Shown: piece by piece, positions 23,237-31,719 of the stretch
Numbering within the stretch: the first letter of the stretch is position 1
Layout: each line of letters starts with the position of its first letter
Origin: Diphasiastrum complanatum
Lineage: Eukaryota; Streptophyta; Lycopodiopsida; Lycopodiales; Lycopodiaceae
Assembly (NCBI GenBank): GCA_029204225.1
Contig: CM055097.1
Span: 32,987,804-33,051,803, forward strand
Direction: 5' to 3'
Length of the DNA: 64,000 nucleotides
Translations under genes and position numbers: made by a program
The notes under the pieces: generated by a model
Seen by the model: only the letters and a program-made list of their open reading frames with translations
Databases searched by the model: none
What the model was told of the DNA's origin: nothing

Positions 23237-26200
23237 TCCCTCTAGAGTCTACACACACACACGCTCACTCACGAGTCACAACACAATCTATTATAATCTC
23301 TCTCTCTCTAGCTTTTCTATCATGCCAAAAGATGTGAAGAGACACCCCTCAGGACCGCGCGGTTTCGGAAAAAAATTTACTTCATTTTATAGTCATTTCG
23401 AACACTGAAACGACGTTTCGAAACGGGGTTGTTTTGTACGGCCTGTTTTGATTAAACATTGATACACTCATCATCCATGGCTGGAGATCTTGCCGATTTC
23501 ATCACAGACAGAGATATACATTTTTTTATGGAGACACACGAGAGCCTAGAGCGAGGTCTACCTACATTTGCAGGCTACAGATGGGATTCAGTTTACAGGA
23601 CAGAGACTCAATCAGCGAGTGGCAGAGGTTCGGGTGGAGTTGCATGTTTTTATCGAGAGTCACTACCGCCAGATATAGAGTTTATCCGACATGATGTGCT
23701 CGCACGAAACATATGGATTCATATCATTGGACGAGCTATTGGTTTGGATAGGGATCACTTCATTGCCTCCTGTTACTTCCCTCCAGAGTCCTCCTCTTTT
23801 GCGGCCAGATCTGGCTCTCCTTACGCTGATCTCTGAGCAGACATTGTCAGATTTACAGATTGGGATTATGTCCTTCTCATTGGCGACTTTAATCCCATAC
23901 TGCTACCAAACAGGTGGATTTTCACAACATTGCTGACCTATTACGTACACAAGCTATTGACTGCGAGGACATCACTAGGATCTCAGAGGACAGGATGGGC
24001 CCTATCACGAGCTATGGAGAGTACCTTTTATAGATGGGCGAAGCTAGTTGGCCACACTCTAGCAGCTTCACTTGTCACCCACATAATGGAGGACACAGTG
24101 TTGTCGACTATCTCCTGGGGTCACCAGCTTTTATCTCACTCATATCTGATTTCCACATTCTTCTCACCACCCTCTCCGATCACTCATTTCTATCTTTTAG
24201 TATGGGCTCCATTACGACTTCCCAACTACCCACTACTCCATTCATCTCTCGCGCACCCAAGTACACTTTTGATTGTTCCTACATCAAGACATACCAAGAG
24301 GCCGTCAACTCATTTCTTTCTCACTTTCCACACCACACCCCGTTGGAAACACAGACTATCTTCCTTACCACTTCACTCCATACTGCTGCATCACTTTCCT
24401 TTCCCTCCAGACCAAATCGGCGCCCACCCACTTCGCCACACCCTATCCGACCTCCCTGCTTTGACGTCGAGTGTCGTTTTCTTCATCTCCAAGTCACCCA
24501 AGCTAGATTGCATAACACATCTTCTTCCTGCAACTCGTCGATCTTTCCACCATGCATGCCCTTCGTTGGAAGAAACGGGTGTATGAAACTCGAAAAGGGA
24601 AAAGCTTGGTCGATTCCCTTTGCAGTTCCTCCACCGGTGCTTTTTGGAGGGAATTCATTCCCCGTATCCCATCTCCTCTCCTCATCGACCTTCATACTTG
24701 GACTACATGTGTGCCACTACCTTATATACTGCACCCACAAACACACCCATCTCCATTTCTCCTCGACCACTACTTTCACTTTCTTCACCTCGGACATGGT
24801 CCTGGCGGGCCATCAAGAGACTGAAAATCCGTCGCACCCGTGATATTGATGACCTCGAATCCGAACTATTAATCCATGCTGCAGACACGCTATCGCCTAC
24901 CCTAGCCACTTTGCTCAATCGAGCAGTTGTCTTCGGTTTCCCTTCCTCCTGGTGCACCAATATTATCCATCCCATTCATAAAATTGGTGAATGTGGTTCT
25001 CTTATCTTCTACCAGAGAGGGGTTACAGCGACAGCTAATCAGTCTTCATGCCTTTTGCAACAGATGGAGACTGGGGGTTAACATATTGAAAACCAAAGTT
25101 ATGGTTTTCAACACATCGAGAGCAACAACCCTATATGCAGCAAAGGTATGGTGTATGGGTCTTTTATCATTTGATTGGGCCAGTATTTCATGACTGCAGG
25201 TTCTCATGCTATCTCGGATGAATCATGATACGGGCTAAGCCGTCTATCCCACATCAGATTGTCTTGACAGAGTTCGCAGTTCCATCCCTTCAGCTAGCCG
25301 CCATCTTTCAGCTTATCCTATATATTCAGCGTATCATGATGCTACCCACGGATGAGCAGAGATACATACAGACGACACTTACCTCATCACGACACCTTTA
25401 TGACTAGGGGCATCGACTATCATGGTTTTCTCAGGCCTCCCAGCTATTGGACACACTTGGCATCTCTATCACAGACCTTCCATCGGGCACCCATGAGTAT
25501 ATTAGACACTTTCTCTATAGAGCATATTTAAGCCGGCATGGCAGGGACAGCTCGGGATGGGCTTCGATTTCTGCTGGTCCAATTCCAAATTTCTTCGCAT
25601 TAGTTGGTGATTGAGACCGGACGCTTCTAGGGTACCCCACGAGAGGAGCGGTTTTGCCAGTTGTGCTCTTTATATATGGTCGTGAGTCTGAGGAGCATTC
25701 CTATTCATATGTCTAGTTTACTATGAGATTAGAGAGAGATATCATTGCCTTTTTCGTCAGTCACCAGTTACATTGCCCTTATCTCATACGAGGACCCCTG
25801 CTGTGTGGCACCTCCTGTGACAGGACCTATGTCAGAGAGCTCAGCATACTTATCCAGCCACACAGTCTCAGATTACATCCTTCTTCTCTCGAAGAAGATC
25901 GCGTTTTGATGCAGATATGACTGACAGCTATTGCGACGACATTCCCAAACCTAGTACGCGGAGATGACGCACCACCCAGCCTCAGGCAACCACGAGAGCT
26001 ACACATACCATTATGCAAGGCCCTACTTTTTGATGTCGACACCAGAGACAACATTCAGCCACCCATGCAATAGCTATGCCTATCACACATCCTTTTTCAC
26101 GATCCGCATTTGACCTAGGTCTTTCAGACCCTGTTACATTCATACTACGATTATAGTACTCATGTTAGTCATTTACAGTCAGAGCACATTAGTTCTCTAC

Positions 26201-26659
26201 ATGTACTTTGTATTTTGTATTACTTGGAGTCGTTACACACGCTCCCTCTGTTACAACACTTGACATGTATATTTTAGTCTTATATGCCTTTTGGCATGGA
26301 AGCTTTCTTCTTTCGGTTGTAGGCCATTGTCCATGCTTTGAAAGTAGGATATTGAATAGGCGGGAGAAACATTTGTGTAACTGCTTGATCTTTGATATAT
26401 TTAGGTGCTTGGAGGTGACACACATCTCATCCTCCTAGACGACGTCAGTGACTACCAGAGTTCCCCGATGCTGCAGCTCATATCGCATCTTCTTATAGCA
26501 TCAGCAGGACATGATGATAGAGCTATACTTCATCTGTGACATTTAGTTGTTTCTATGCTCCTACGTATCCCATTACATTTATTTCAGTTCGTAGTATTTA
26601 GATATGTTGTTCTTTTTCTGTTACTATTTTGGAGACATTTCATATGCTCCCACTATTTT

Positions 26660-26744
<85 letters not shown>

Positions 26745-27924
26745 CATTGTCTTATAAGATCCAATTGGGATCATATTTTTATAGGCTTGGCATCCAATTG
26801 GATGACATTCCATCTTTACTCTCATGAGTTTGTATCTTTCTTGCACCGGGTATCTCTTGGATGAGTTTAGGCTTCAAGGCATGTGCTCTGTACGGATCAA
26901 CTATTCTCGAATACCTAATTTGAAGTCAGGGGAGTGCGAGCAAGCTATCTAGTACTCCGCGAAGATGGAGATGATATTCCTATCTGTTGTTTGCTTGTAT
27001 GCTGCCACTTAAGAATTGAATCATATGAAAAACTACTGCTTATGCTGGTATCCATGTCTGTCTGTACAAGGTCCGCTATTCTTTGAGCGGGAATTTGCTT
27101 TTTTATTTTTATTACTTTTATTATTATTTTTATTTTAAATTTAATGGAATAGATTGAGTTCAATGGGGTCATGCTTGAGGCTTGAGGAATTTGCTATCAG
27201 AATGTGTCATTCCTCTGAAATTCATGATTGAAACTCCACCATCTCTCCCTATGGGTTTGAAATCAAATAACCTGGTCAAAGATTATACATGTCAATTTTC
27301 AGCATTGTATACAATAAGTATGAGTATATTCTTTATTTTTTCTTTTAGGAAGAACGGCAGAATCAAGTAGCCATGTGGTCAACACAAAAAATACACAAGT
27401 ACACTAGCAGATTAATTAATGTGAAGGCATGATGCTTATCTAGTAAAAGGTTGCAACTTTTTAAAATGATGAGTGTGCATTTCAAAATGTATTTTGTTGG
27501 AAGCTATTGCAAAATAAAGGTCTTATGCATTAGCATATAATTTGTACTACAGGATGTCTGGACGTGATTTGCATGATATATGTCAACAGGCTGAGCGCCG
27601 GTGGGCATCCAAGGTGGGTATGATAACAACATGCAAACTCTAACTTTGCTTCATGGAACAGCCTGCTACAGGCTTGATTGCATGTTTGCTACATTAGCAA
27701 TGTTTAAACCAGGGACCTTTTCTTACAAAATTGAAATGCTTTTTTTTCCTTATCAGATTCTAATTGCACAGGTCAGTTATGTGATTCAAATGCTTAATTC
27801 GTTGTGCAGCTTATCAAAGGTCTTGCAGGAGACCCTCCATCACATGGACTTCCTCCTGTTCAAGAGTACATTGAATCAGCTCTTAAAAGACAACGTTCTT
27901 TATTTCAAGTCAACATTGATCACG
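5946..27924 (+). CDS. AAA-ATPase gene, 3' part (four internal exons)
   Basis: Exons 5946-6028, 10459-10581, 27553-27613 and 27810-27924 have AG/GT borders and matching phases (0, 2, 2, 0). They encode the end of an AAA module. The first has the second region of homology ([18 protein letters not shown]), the second [13 protein letters not shown] and [13 protein letters not shown], the third [20 protein letters not shown], the fourth [24 protein letters not shown]...RFD...LPD...SGRD is typical of meiotic-clade-like AAA ATPases; the tail recalls a single-copy plant AAA protein such as Arabidopsis At4g04180 (from memory, unchecked). Substrate and location are unknown. Walker A and B exons must lie left of the window. 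Introns are 4430, 16971 and 196 bp. The final exon was not found; reading through 27924 adds about 23 codons to a TGA at 27993. Intact frames and splice sites argue for a live gene. Confidence 0.75.
6370..7100 (-). mobile_element. Degenerate Ty3/gypsy integrase fragment in an AAA-ATPase intron
   Basis: This segment aligns by eye along its length with the - strand integrase region of the gypsy element at 17816-18530. Shared + strand words include TTGAGACCTTT, AACTGTGCC-like, CCCAAATGGCATCGTGA, CTTTGAACATA, GGTCAAGTGT and CATTTGGGCCC-like stretches, in the same order. It has many indels and no useful open frame. It is an older copy of that family in the same orientation. Confidence 0.6.
7101..10458. 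other. Intron sequence of the AAA-ATPase gene, nothing else recognised
   Basis: AT-rich DNA without convincing coding potential. Open frames at 7523-7720, 7912-8277 and 8677-8961 (- strand) and 10075-10287 (+) have no recognisable motifs. The only structure noted is the 31-bp duplication at 8348-8409. Confidence 0.5.
8348..8409 (+). repeat. 31-bp tandem duplication
   Basis: Two adjacent 31-bp copies starting ATCATTTTCCAACAAA at 8348 and 8379 differ at a single base (G versus C). Confidence 0.9.
10683..10750 (+). repeat. Cluster of self-complementary TTTCTGAAACG words with a 20-bp perfect palindrome
   Basis: The segment alternates GTTTCTGAAAC and TTCAGAAACG words. Positions 10726-10745 are a perfect 20-base palindrome (TTCAGAAACGCGTTTCTGAA). 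It is followed by an A/T homopolymer-rich stretch to about 10805. It lies about 100 bp inside the large AAA-ATPase intron. Confidence 0.8.
10980..12408 (+). mobile_element. L1-like LINE, ORF1 and start of RT, cut by a gypsy LTR
   Basis: Order on the + strand: a Pro/Ser/Thr-rich head (about 11030-11290; the repeated CTGCCACCTCACC block lies here), a coiled coil (11352-11500, [18 protein letters not shown]), the ORF1 core ([25 protein letters not shown]; to about 11960), and then the N-terminal part of an RT (12091-12408). The RT part reads [38 protein letters not shown] and VPGNYRTI, which is classical LINE RT block 0-2 sequence. The endonuclease between ORF1 and RT is missing. ORF1 has several stops, including TGA after LNIKV at 11591, and frame changes. 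The RT stops where the gypsy LTR begins, and no continuation was found. Confidence 0.75.
12410..12889 (+). repeat. 5' LTR of a Ty3/gypsy element
   Basis: A GC-rich block begins TGTTAGAGTCC and ends TTTTGACA, so it has the TGT...ACA ends of LTRs. Two bases later comes TGGTATCAGAGC (12892-12903), the initiator tRNA-Met binding site. The left end interrupts LINE RT coding sequence, which fixes the boundary to within a few bases. The block is rich in GTCAC/GTGAC words and much richer in GC than its surroundings. No matching 3' LTR was found. Confidence 0.7.
12892..12903 (+). promoter_or_regulatory. Primer binding site, initiator tRNA-Met type
   Basis: TGGTATCAGAGC, the common plant retroelement PBS, lies two bases after the LTR end at 12889. 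Confidence 0.85.
13707..14812 (+). pseudogene. Ty3/gypsy gag, frameshifted before the zinc knuckle
   Basis: The start ATG at 13707 gives [14 protein letters not shown]. Residues about 1-90 are Ser/Pro-rich with a short helix ([14 protein letters not shown]). Then comes a retrotransposon gag domain with the typical [17 protein letters not shown] and FRAQFILP signatures. The frame ends at a TGA at 14619-14621. The same protein resumes in an overlapping frame (14618-14812), which carries a zinc knuckle [13 protein letters not shown]. Its spacing is C-x2-C-x3-H-x4-C, one residue shorter than the standard knuckle. An in-frame ATG at 13659 also exists, but the 13707 start fits the usual acidic beginning. 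Confidence 0.75.
14898..14912 (+). other. Purine-rich tract in the gag-RT gap (polypurine-tract-like)
   Basis: AAAAGGGGGGGAGA lies between the end of gag and the RT. Such tracts normally stand just before a 3' LTR, not in the middle of an element. The following 220 bp have no protease motif, so this gap may be a recombination scar. Confidence 0.45.
15132..16460 (+). pseudogene. Ty3/gypsy reverse transcriptase and RNase H, frameshifted
   Basis: Residues read from 15132: [19 protein letters not shown], then [50 protein letters not shown] and the catalytic block FIDDILVF (about 15703-15728). One surplus T in the T run at 15721-15726 shifts the frame just after the active site. The protein continues in the next frame ([14 protein letters not shown], then YLGHIV and connection). 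RNase H starts near 16120 ([20 protein letters not shown]) but decays by frame changes from about 16215, with its end ([20 protein letters not shown]) at about 16350-16425. The RT catalytic DD is intact; the reading frame is not. Confidence 0.85.
16680..17785 (+). pseudogene. Ty3/gypsy integrase with four TAG stops
   Basis: An HHCC zinc-binding N-terminus ([12 protein letters not shown] ... C-x2-C at about 16818-16830) is followed by the DDE core: [11 protein letters not shown] (about 16905-16935), [12 protein letters not shown] (about 17097-17130) and [15 protein letters not shown] (about 17205-17250). Then come SPFELNYGF and the C-terminal SH3-like strand region ([27 protein letters not shown]; 17534-17785). 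Four in-frame TAG codons (16830, 17160, 17202, 17313) interrupt it, plus a frame change around 17400-17530. The three catalytic acidic residues are visible. Confidence 0.85.
17816..18647 (-). pseudogene. Ty3/gypsy integrase, C-terminally truncated
   Basis: A - strand frame of 243 codons (18647-17916) contains the zinc-binding [16 protein letters not shown] ... CEQCQQNK and the core motifs [24 protein letters not shown] and [10 protein letters not shown], so both Asp residues and the Glu of the DDE triad are present. A few residues are missing before VSDRD. The SH3-like tail found in the other gypsy element is absent, because the element ends here. Confidence 0.85.
18595..19918 (-). pseudogene. 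Ty3/gypsy RT and RNase H, RT active site destroyed
   Basis: The RT frame (19918-19550) shows [49 protein letters not shown] and [20 protein letters not shown], but the catalytic tyrosine-x-Asp-Asp block is replaced by YLKHINL and a stop at about 19553-19572. A next frame (19437-18595) carries the connection and RNase [48 protein letters not shown] and ADALSRI. The RNase H acidic residues are visible. Confidence 0.85.
20050..20690 (-). pseudogene. Ty3/gypsy protease and RT-leading region
   Basis: Read on the - strand, [10 protein letters not shown] (about 20690-20660) marks the retropepsin active site, with Asp in place of the usual Ser in the D-S/T-G triplet. It is followed by [10 protein letters not shown] and [15 protein letters not shown], the flap and C-terminal landmarks of plant gypsy proteases. 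The linker [14 protein letters not shown] and [13 protein letters not shown] leads to RT. One frame change separates it from gag near 20650. Confidence 0.75.
20633..21748 (-). pseudogene. Ty3/gypsy gag with zinc knuckle
   Basis: Gag starts at about 21748, has an early stop near 21640, then 21633-21238 with [19 protein letters not shown] and [20 protein letters not shown] stop near 21238 precedes the continuation (21139-20633) with [20 protein letters not shown], a basic stretch and [14 protein letters not shown], a standard C-x2-C-x4-H-x4-C knuckle. The WW...W block is a gag capsid hallmark. Confidence 0.8.
21900..22005 (+). repeat. A/T homopolymers followed by iterated GATTCGCG words
   Basis: A 16-T run is followed by GCGATTCTAGAATTGC (inverted words), then repeated GCGGAATCGG/GATTCACGAATCGC/GCGATTCGG words. 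The segment is nearly self-complementary at the word level. It lies between the gypsy gag leader and a hAT BED-finger fragment. Confidence 0.7.
22083..22300 (-). mobile_element. hAT transposase N-terminal BED zinc-finger fragment
   Basis: On the - strand one frame reads [19 protein letters not shown], then a stop, then [16 protein letters not shown]. This is the pattern W-x-C-x2-C-x13-H-x5-C of BED fingers at the start of plant DUF659-type hAT transposases. It is followed by a short tail. The rest of the transposase is not adjacent; a fitting internal and C-terminal part sits at 2280-3633 on the other strand. Confidence 0.65.
22430..22720 (+). repeat. CA/CT-rich simple-sequence region
   Basis: About 290 bp of interrupted CACACA and CTCTCC runs with occasional CACACGTCAC. 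Open frames across it are repeat artefacts. Confidence 0.9.
22725..23100 (+). other. Unrecognised coding-like segment between microsatellites
   Basis: An open + strand frame (one stop near 22795) begins [20 protein letters not shown] and continues [37 protein letters not shown] and [20 protein letters not shown]. It has ordinary amino-acid composition and an acidic start, unlike the repeats on either side, and it runs into them at both ends. I do not recognise the family. It could be an exon of the surrounding gene, a fragment of a transposon-associated gene, or chance. It is in the sense direction of the AAA-ATPase intron but does not fit that protein. Confidence 0.35.
23141..23230 (+). repeat. 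Compound CT-CA microsatellite upstream of LINE 2
   Basis: CT units to about 23190, followed by CA units to 23230, then CA/CT-rich flanks to about 23310. Confidence 0.95.
23459..24230 (+). pseudogene. LINE APE-type endonuclease domain
   Basis: [14 protein letters not shown] carries the catalytic Glu (METHE). [15 protein letters not shown] is the usual Gly-rich strand. [11 protein letters not shown] (about 23867-23900) is the GDFN motif with catalytic Asp and Asn. [18 protein letters not shown] and LSDHSFLSF (about 24090-24190) supply the final strands and the Asp-His pair. A TGA at 23836 and two later frame changes interrupt it. Confidence 0.75.
24740..25200 (+). pseudogene. LINE reverse transcriptase with central deletion
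   Basis: The N-terminal RT portion ([38 protein letters not shown]) parallels the LINE at 12091-12408 nearly residue by residue. Directly after HKIGE the sequence jumps to [16 protein letters not shown] and [18 protein letters not shown], which are the post-active-site blocks. The fingers and most of the palm, including the first catalytic Asp, are gone. [10 protein letters not shown] follows, as in L1-like C-termini. Confidence 0.75.
25200..25920 (+). pseudogene. LINE ORF2 C-terminal region
   Basis: [20 protein letters not shown] and [13 protein letters not shown] resemble the region after RT in L1-like ORF2 proteins, where a short helix with a conserved Glu precedes a Pro-rich loop. Later frames (25420-25920) are broken by stops and carry no motif I can name. 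Confidence 0.5.
26580..26661 (+). mobile_element. Second LINE 3'-end-like segment
   Basis: TACTATTTTGGAGACATTTC and ATATGCTCCCA match the sub-terminal 3' sequence of the LINE end at 2093-2240 (TTTTGGAGACG, CGCTCCCA). The hairpin and AATAAA part is absent, and the CT-AC tract follows directly. Confidence 0.45.
26662..26743 (+). repeat. Compound TC-AC microsatellite
   Basis: About 17 TC units, then about 24 CA units, directly downstream of LINE 3'-end sequence. Confidence 0.95.
26750..27552. other. End of the large AAA-ATPase intron
   Basis: AT-rich sequence without recognised genes. It ends in the acceptor TACTACAG before the exon at 27553. Confidence 0.5.
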
Positions 27925-30900
27925 GTAAATACCCTACTAGTTTGTTGAACACAGCTAGGCCACCAATGTTGGCAACAGATCATAAAGAGATTTGATGGTG
28001 CATGGCATGAGCAGCAGCATGTGCACCATGGTATACATTCTTCAGTGACTGATTCAATAGCTGGCAATTTTGAAATATAAGCTGGGCTTATTTCACAACC
28101 AAGCTGAAGCATAGAACTTTTTCGATATTTTTTTTGTGTATTCACTTTACCCAAATCACCCAAGGAAGCTTGTATTGATCATAGTCCAGATTTACATTCT
28201 GCATCTCTTCATTCATACTTACATAGATTCCTTTTTGTTGGATTCACTTCTTGATAGTTTTTAAGTAGGTTTCAAAGATAGTGAGAGAGTGCCGAATACA
28301 CAGTTGTGAGAAATTTAAAAAAAAAATGAAGACTATTCAACATGCTGGGCACTACACGTTTGTTCTTTTCGGCACTTGAAATCAATTCAAGCTTTCATGG
28401 CCCTTGAAAATCCTTTGATAGTACCTCAGATTGTCTTGTGTTCACAACACAAGATTGTACATAAGGTAAAATCCATTGCCAAATGTCTTTTTTGAAGGAA
28501 AGCTCATTCAAATGTCTCTAACATGGTTTTGGGAAATGTTTCCAAACCGGGAAATGGGAAACAGAATTGAGAAACGGGATATAGGGAAACACAACATAAT
28601 TACAAAAGAAAACTAGTGCAAAGTAATCACGATAGTGCACGTGGAAGAGAGGGAGAAAGTGATTAACATTGCAAGGGAATAAAGTCAACAAGACTCCTAG
28701 AATTTTACTATGAAGTGAAGAATTCTATGATATGCCTTCTTTTGCTGGAGAAATGTGTTCCCCCATATGGGTAAACATACAGTTGGGGACAATTCTTCCT
28801 CATGAAAAAAACTGGGGAAATAGTAACCCCATAACTATGTTTTTTGAGAGATTTTTCGTTAATTCATTTTATTGACTTATGTGACTCTTGCATGGGTTCC
28901 AGTGACATCTTGCATGGATTTGGAACGGAGCCATTATTGTTTTGCAATAAGTTGTGTTGATTTTAGAATGAGTACTGAAGGCCCATATTCTTACCTCAAA
29001 GTCAATGTGCTATTCACCTAAGATGATTTACTTTTTTTCTTAAGTGCCACAAGCAACCTATCATATGTCAATGTGTGTACATGAACAAGCAAGCACATTA
29101 TATTAAGTGGACTAAAATGTCTAATATAAAACATCATGTACTTATGGTTCAATTTTTTTTTTTTCAAAATCAGTAGTTATTTGATTAACCTAAGCTTAGT
29201 GCAGCTATTTTTGAGTGTGGTCTCTCAAAGGAAATGTTTCTAGAGGCCTTTTGAGCTTGTGTTTACCATCCTTGACAAACTAGATGTGGCCCAATGATTT
29301 ATTCATGAATGGGTTATGTTTGATGAGTCATATTGATTAGTTTAAGTTGAGCGTACTTCATAGCGTGCTGAGTTATTGTAGCTATGCCATTTTTAAGGCA
29401 ATAAAAAACTCATTCTATCTAATTTCAAAAGCTATGTAGGATCTTTTGAATTATATTAGACCATATTTATATCCTAACTCATGAGCTTTCATTCACCATC
29501 CTCTCCCAACGACTTTTCAGATTTCGTATAAAAGGTCACGATGATGTTAATTTGCTATAGCTCACATCAGGAGTTGATGAACCTCAGGTGTTCTACTCAA
29601 CCACAAGTTTTCCACAAAAGCTTTTGTTATTACAAGGTCATTCATTAATATAGTTGCTTCCACATGTCATTACTCGTAAATGTAACATTTTTTTCTCCTA
29701 GAGATAATAGTCTCTATTGAATAGTAGAGTCAAGGAGGCAGTTTGCAAATGAGATTTGTCTTATTATCAAATTTGAAAAAATTGGTTGTTTTTTTACATG
29801 TGTATTGTATCCGTTGACTACAATTGTTATTGATTAGAGATTTGTGGTATGATTCCACAAGTGCATGTTTCTAGACATTGGATGATTCATCTTGGATTGT
29901 CTCCATGAATTTTGTGGATTATGACTTGGATTAGATTATATTTTTGTTTTCATGTTATAAAGTTTATTCCTTGTCTAATCCTCTTCCACGAATTTTTTTC
30001 ATTTGTCAAAAGTTATGTTAATGCATGAAAGGATAAAACTATCCTTTTGCATAGAATGAAGTAGAAGATTTGCCATAGTACTAGGAGAGTATCTTTATTG
30101 GCTTCTCTTCTTTGTGCACTACTACCATGGTGAATAATTCGACATCTCAAGTTGCTTTGATAGCCCTACCACACTAAACCCTATTCAGGGTGAGTGTTGT
30201 ATTCGCACTAACATATTCTTGGAGAATTGTAATCGGCAATATTGGTACAAGTTGTGTGCATACATTCATCTATTATATGATTTTTTTCACATATAGAAAA
30301 TATGATTGGAGGCTGATAATTTGTACTCTTAATTGGTAAAAATTGGCACTTATTGATCGACTCATCAAAAAATTGTATCAATGTTTCTTCTTGTAGTGAC
30401 ACTTCAAAAATAAGCGATTTAGCAATTTTTGCTCATCTTCTTGTCACTAAATATAATAGTTCAGATTGATTAGTGCAAAAAAGTAACTTGTGGTCCCCTA
30501 GCTACATTTGGTAATGCTAATTTAGCAATGAACTAGTAGTTGACATTGTGTATGTCTAGCTTGATTTCATTGGTGTGATGCTTGTTGATATAAACTTGTA
30601 GCTTATTTCAATTTTTTATTTATTTTTCAATCTGTCTTTACTTCCTTTAGATGTATGAACTTATTTGATAGAAATCCACTCATCTTTAGTCTAGTGACTT
30701 TGAAATTAATCTTTTCTAACAAGTTGTGTCACTAAGGCCAAGATTTAAATAGCTTAACAGCATATTTGGGGTACCATCATTGTATGCAAGGAATTTTCAT
30801 CATATAAATGTTTGAATCTCTTTGGCTTTCTATTTCCATCCAACATTGTTAGGTCGATTATGGAAAAGATCTTATGCATAATAGGTTCTAGCTATACGTT

Positions 30901-31500
30901 ATCCAATAGGTTCTAGAAAGTAAGCCACCAAAACCTAGTCCCCAGTCATATATTGTGGTTGGGGCTACATATCCTTTGTTATATCTAATGCAATGAATTT
31001 GGTAGAAGCATTCAAATTTTCAGTGTCAAATGATTTTTTTTTTCATGGCTTTGTTACCTTCCTACTGAATCTAATGTGTGTTTTGTGTCAAAGGGAATCT
31101 ATTACTATGAATGCTCCAATTGTTATATTTTTTTTATTTTTACATAGGGGATTTGTTATTTCCTACCGAATCTAATTACCACTTTTTCAATAGAAATATA
31201 TTGCTACAAATGCTCTGGCCATTATGTTTTTCATGATGATTTCTTATAGGGGGCTTGATCAAGACGGTCTACAAATCTATGTTTATACCAATGATGATTT
31301 TATAGCTTCTGATCAACTAGACCATCCAAATTTATTTTCTTATTTGGTCATCAAGAAATTCATCCACGCCAAGATTCTAAATAATTTTTTACTCGTATAT
31401 CACAAATGTCACTCTATCTTGCTTTTTATTTTATTTATTTTAAGGTTTATACATGATTATAAAAAATCAACTATTTGAATAAAGCTCAAGTATTAATGAA
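27925..31500. other. AT-rich region, nothing recognised
   Basis: It begins with GTAAAT at 27925, a good splice donor after the last recognised AAA-ATPase exon, so part of it may be intron of that gene. About 3.5 kb follow without a convincing exon, domain or repeat. A segment at 28530-28600 iterates GGGAAAC/GAAACGGG words. Open frames at 27900-28163, 30208-30402, 30993-31175 and 31224-31478 are short and featureless. Confidence 0.4.
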
Positions 31501-31702
31501 AGATTCATCACTCAAATACAAGTTGACGATTATTGTTCATTGAGTTCACATTGGCTTTACCATTGCCCAATACAAATTTGAATGACTACGGATGGAAAAA
31601 GGTGCATTTTAAGTGTTTTAAACGACTGTACAAGTATTTATATCAAATGAATGGATCTAGATAAGCTGAGAGATTAGGGATGAAGAGGATAAGAATCCAA
31701 CA

Positions 31703-31716
31703 CCCCCCCCCTTAAT
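31703..31716 (-). other. Polypurine tract of copia element D
   Basis: GATTAAGGGGGGGGGTG on the - strand (complement of 31700-31716) lies directly before the LTR start TGTTGGATTC. Position and composition are those of a retrotransposon PPT. Confidence 0.75.
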
Positions 31717-31719
31717 CTG

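Larger units (their letters stand above)
23459..26330 (+). mobile_element. L1-like LINE 2: endonuclease, deleted RT, 3' end
   Basis: An ORF2-like sequence has an N-terminal APE-type endonuclease (23459-24230), the start of an RT domain (about 24760-24985), an internal deletion, the end of the RT (about 24990-25200), a C-terminal region (25200-25920), and a 3' UTR ending near 26300 with the family hairpin ATGCC-TTTT-GGCAT (26284-26297) and AAGCTTTC. A CT-CA tract precedes it at 23141 and CT-rich sequence follows. No ORF1 was seen. Stops and frame changes make it dead. It belongs to the family of the copies at 1-2240 and 10980-12408, as the RT pieces and 3' end match by eye. Confidence 0.75.

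Noticed and set aside
22591-23408. Frames with poly-Cys-Val, poly-Thr-His or poly-Glu-Arg
   Set aside because: Products of CA and CT repeats, except the unrecognised core at 22725-23100, which I kept as low confidence.
27804-27995. Separate small gene
   Set aside because: It is the last recognised exon of the AAA-ATPase with read-through into the intron.
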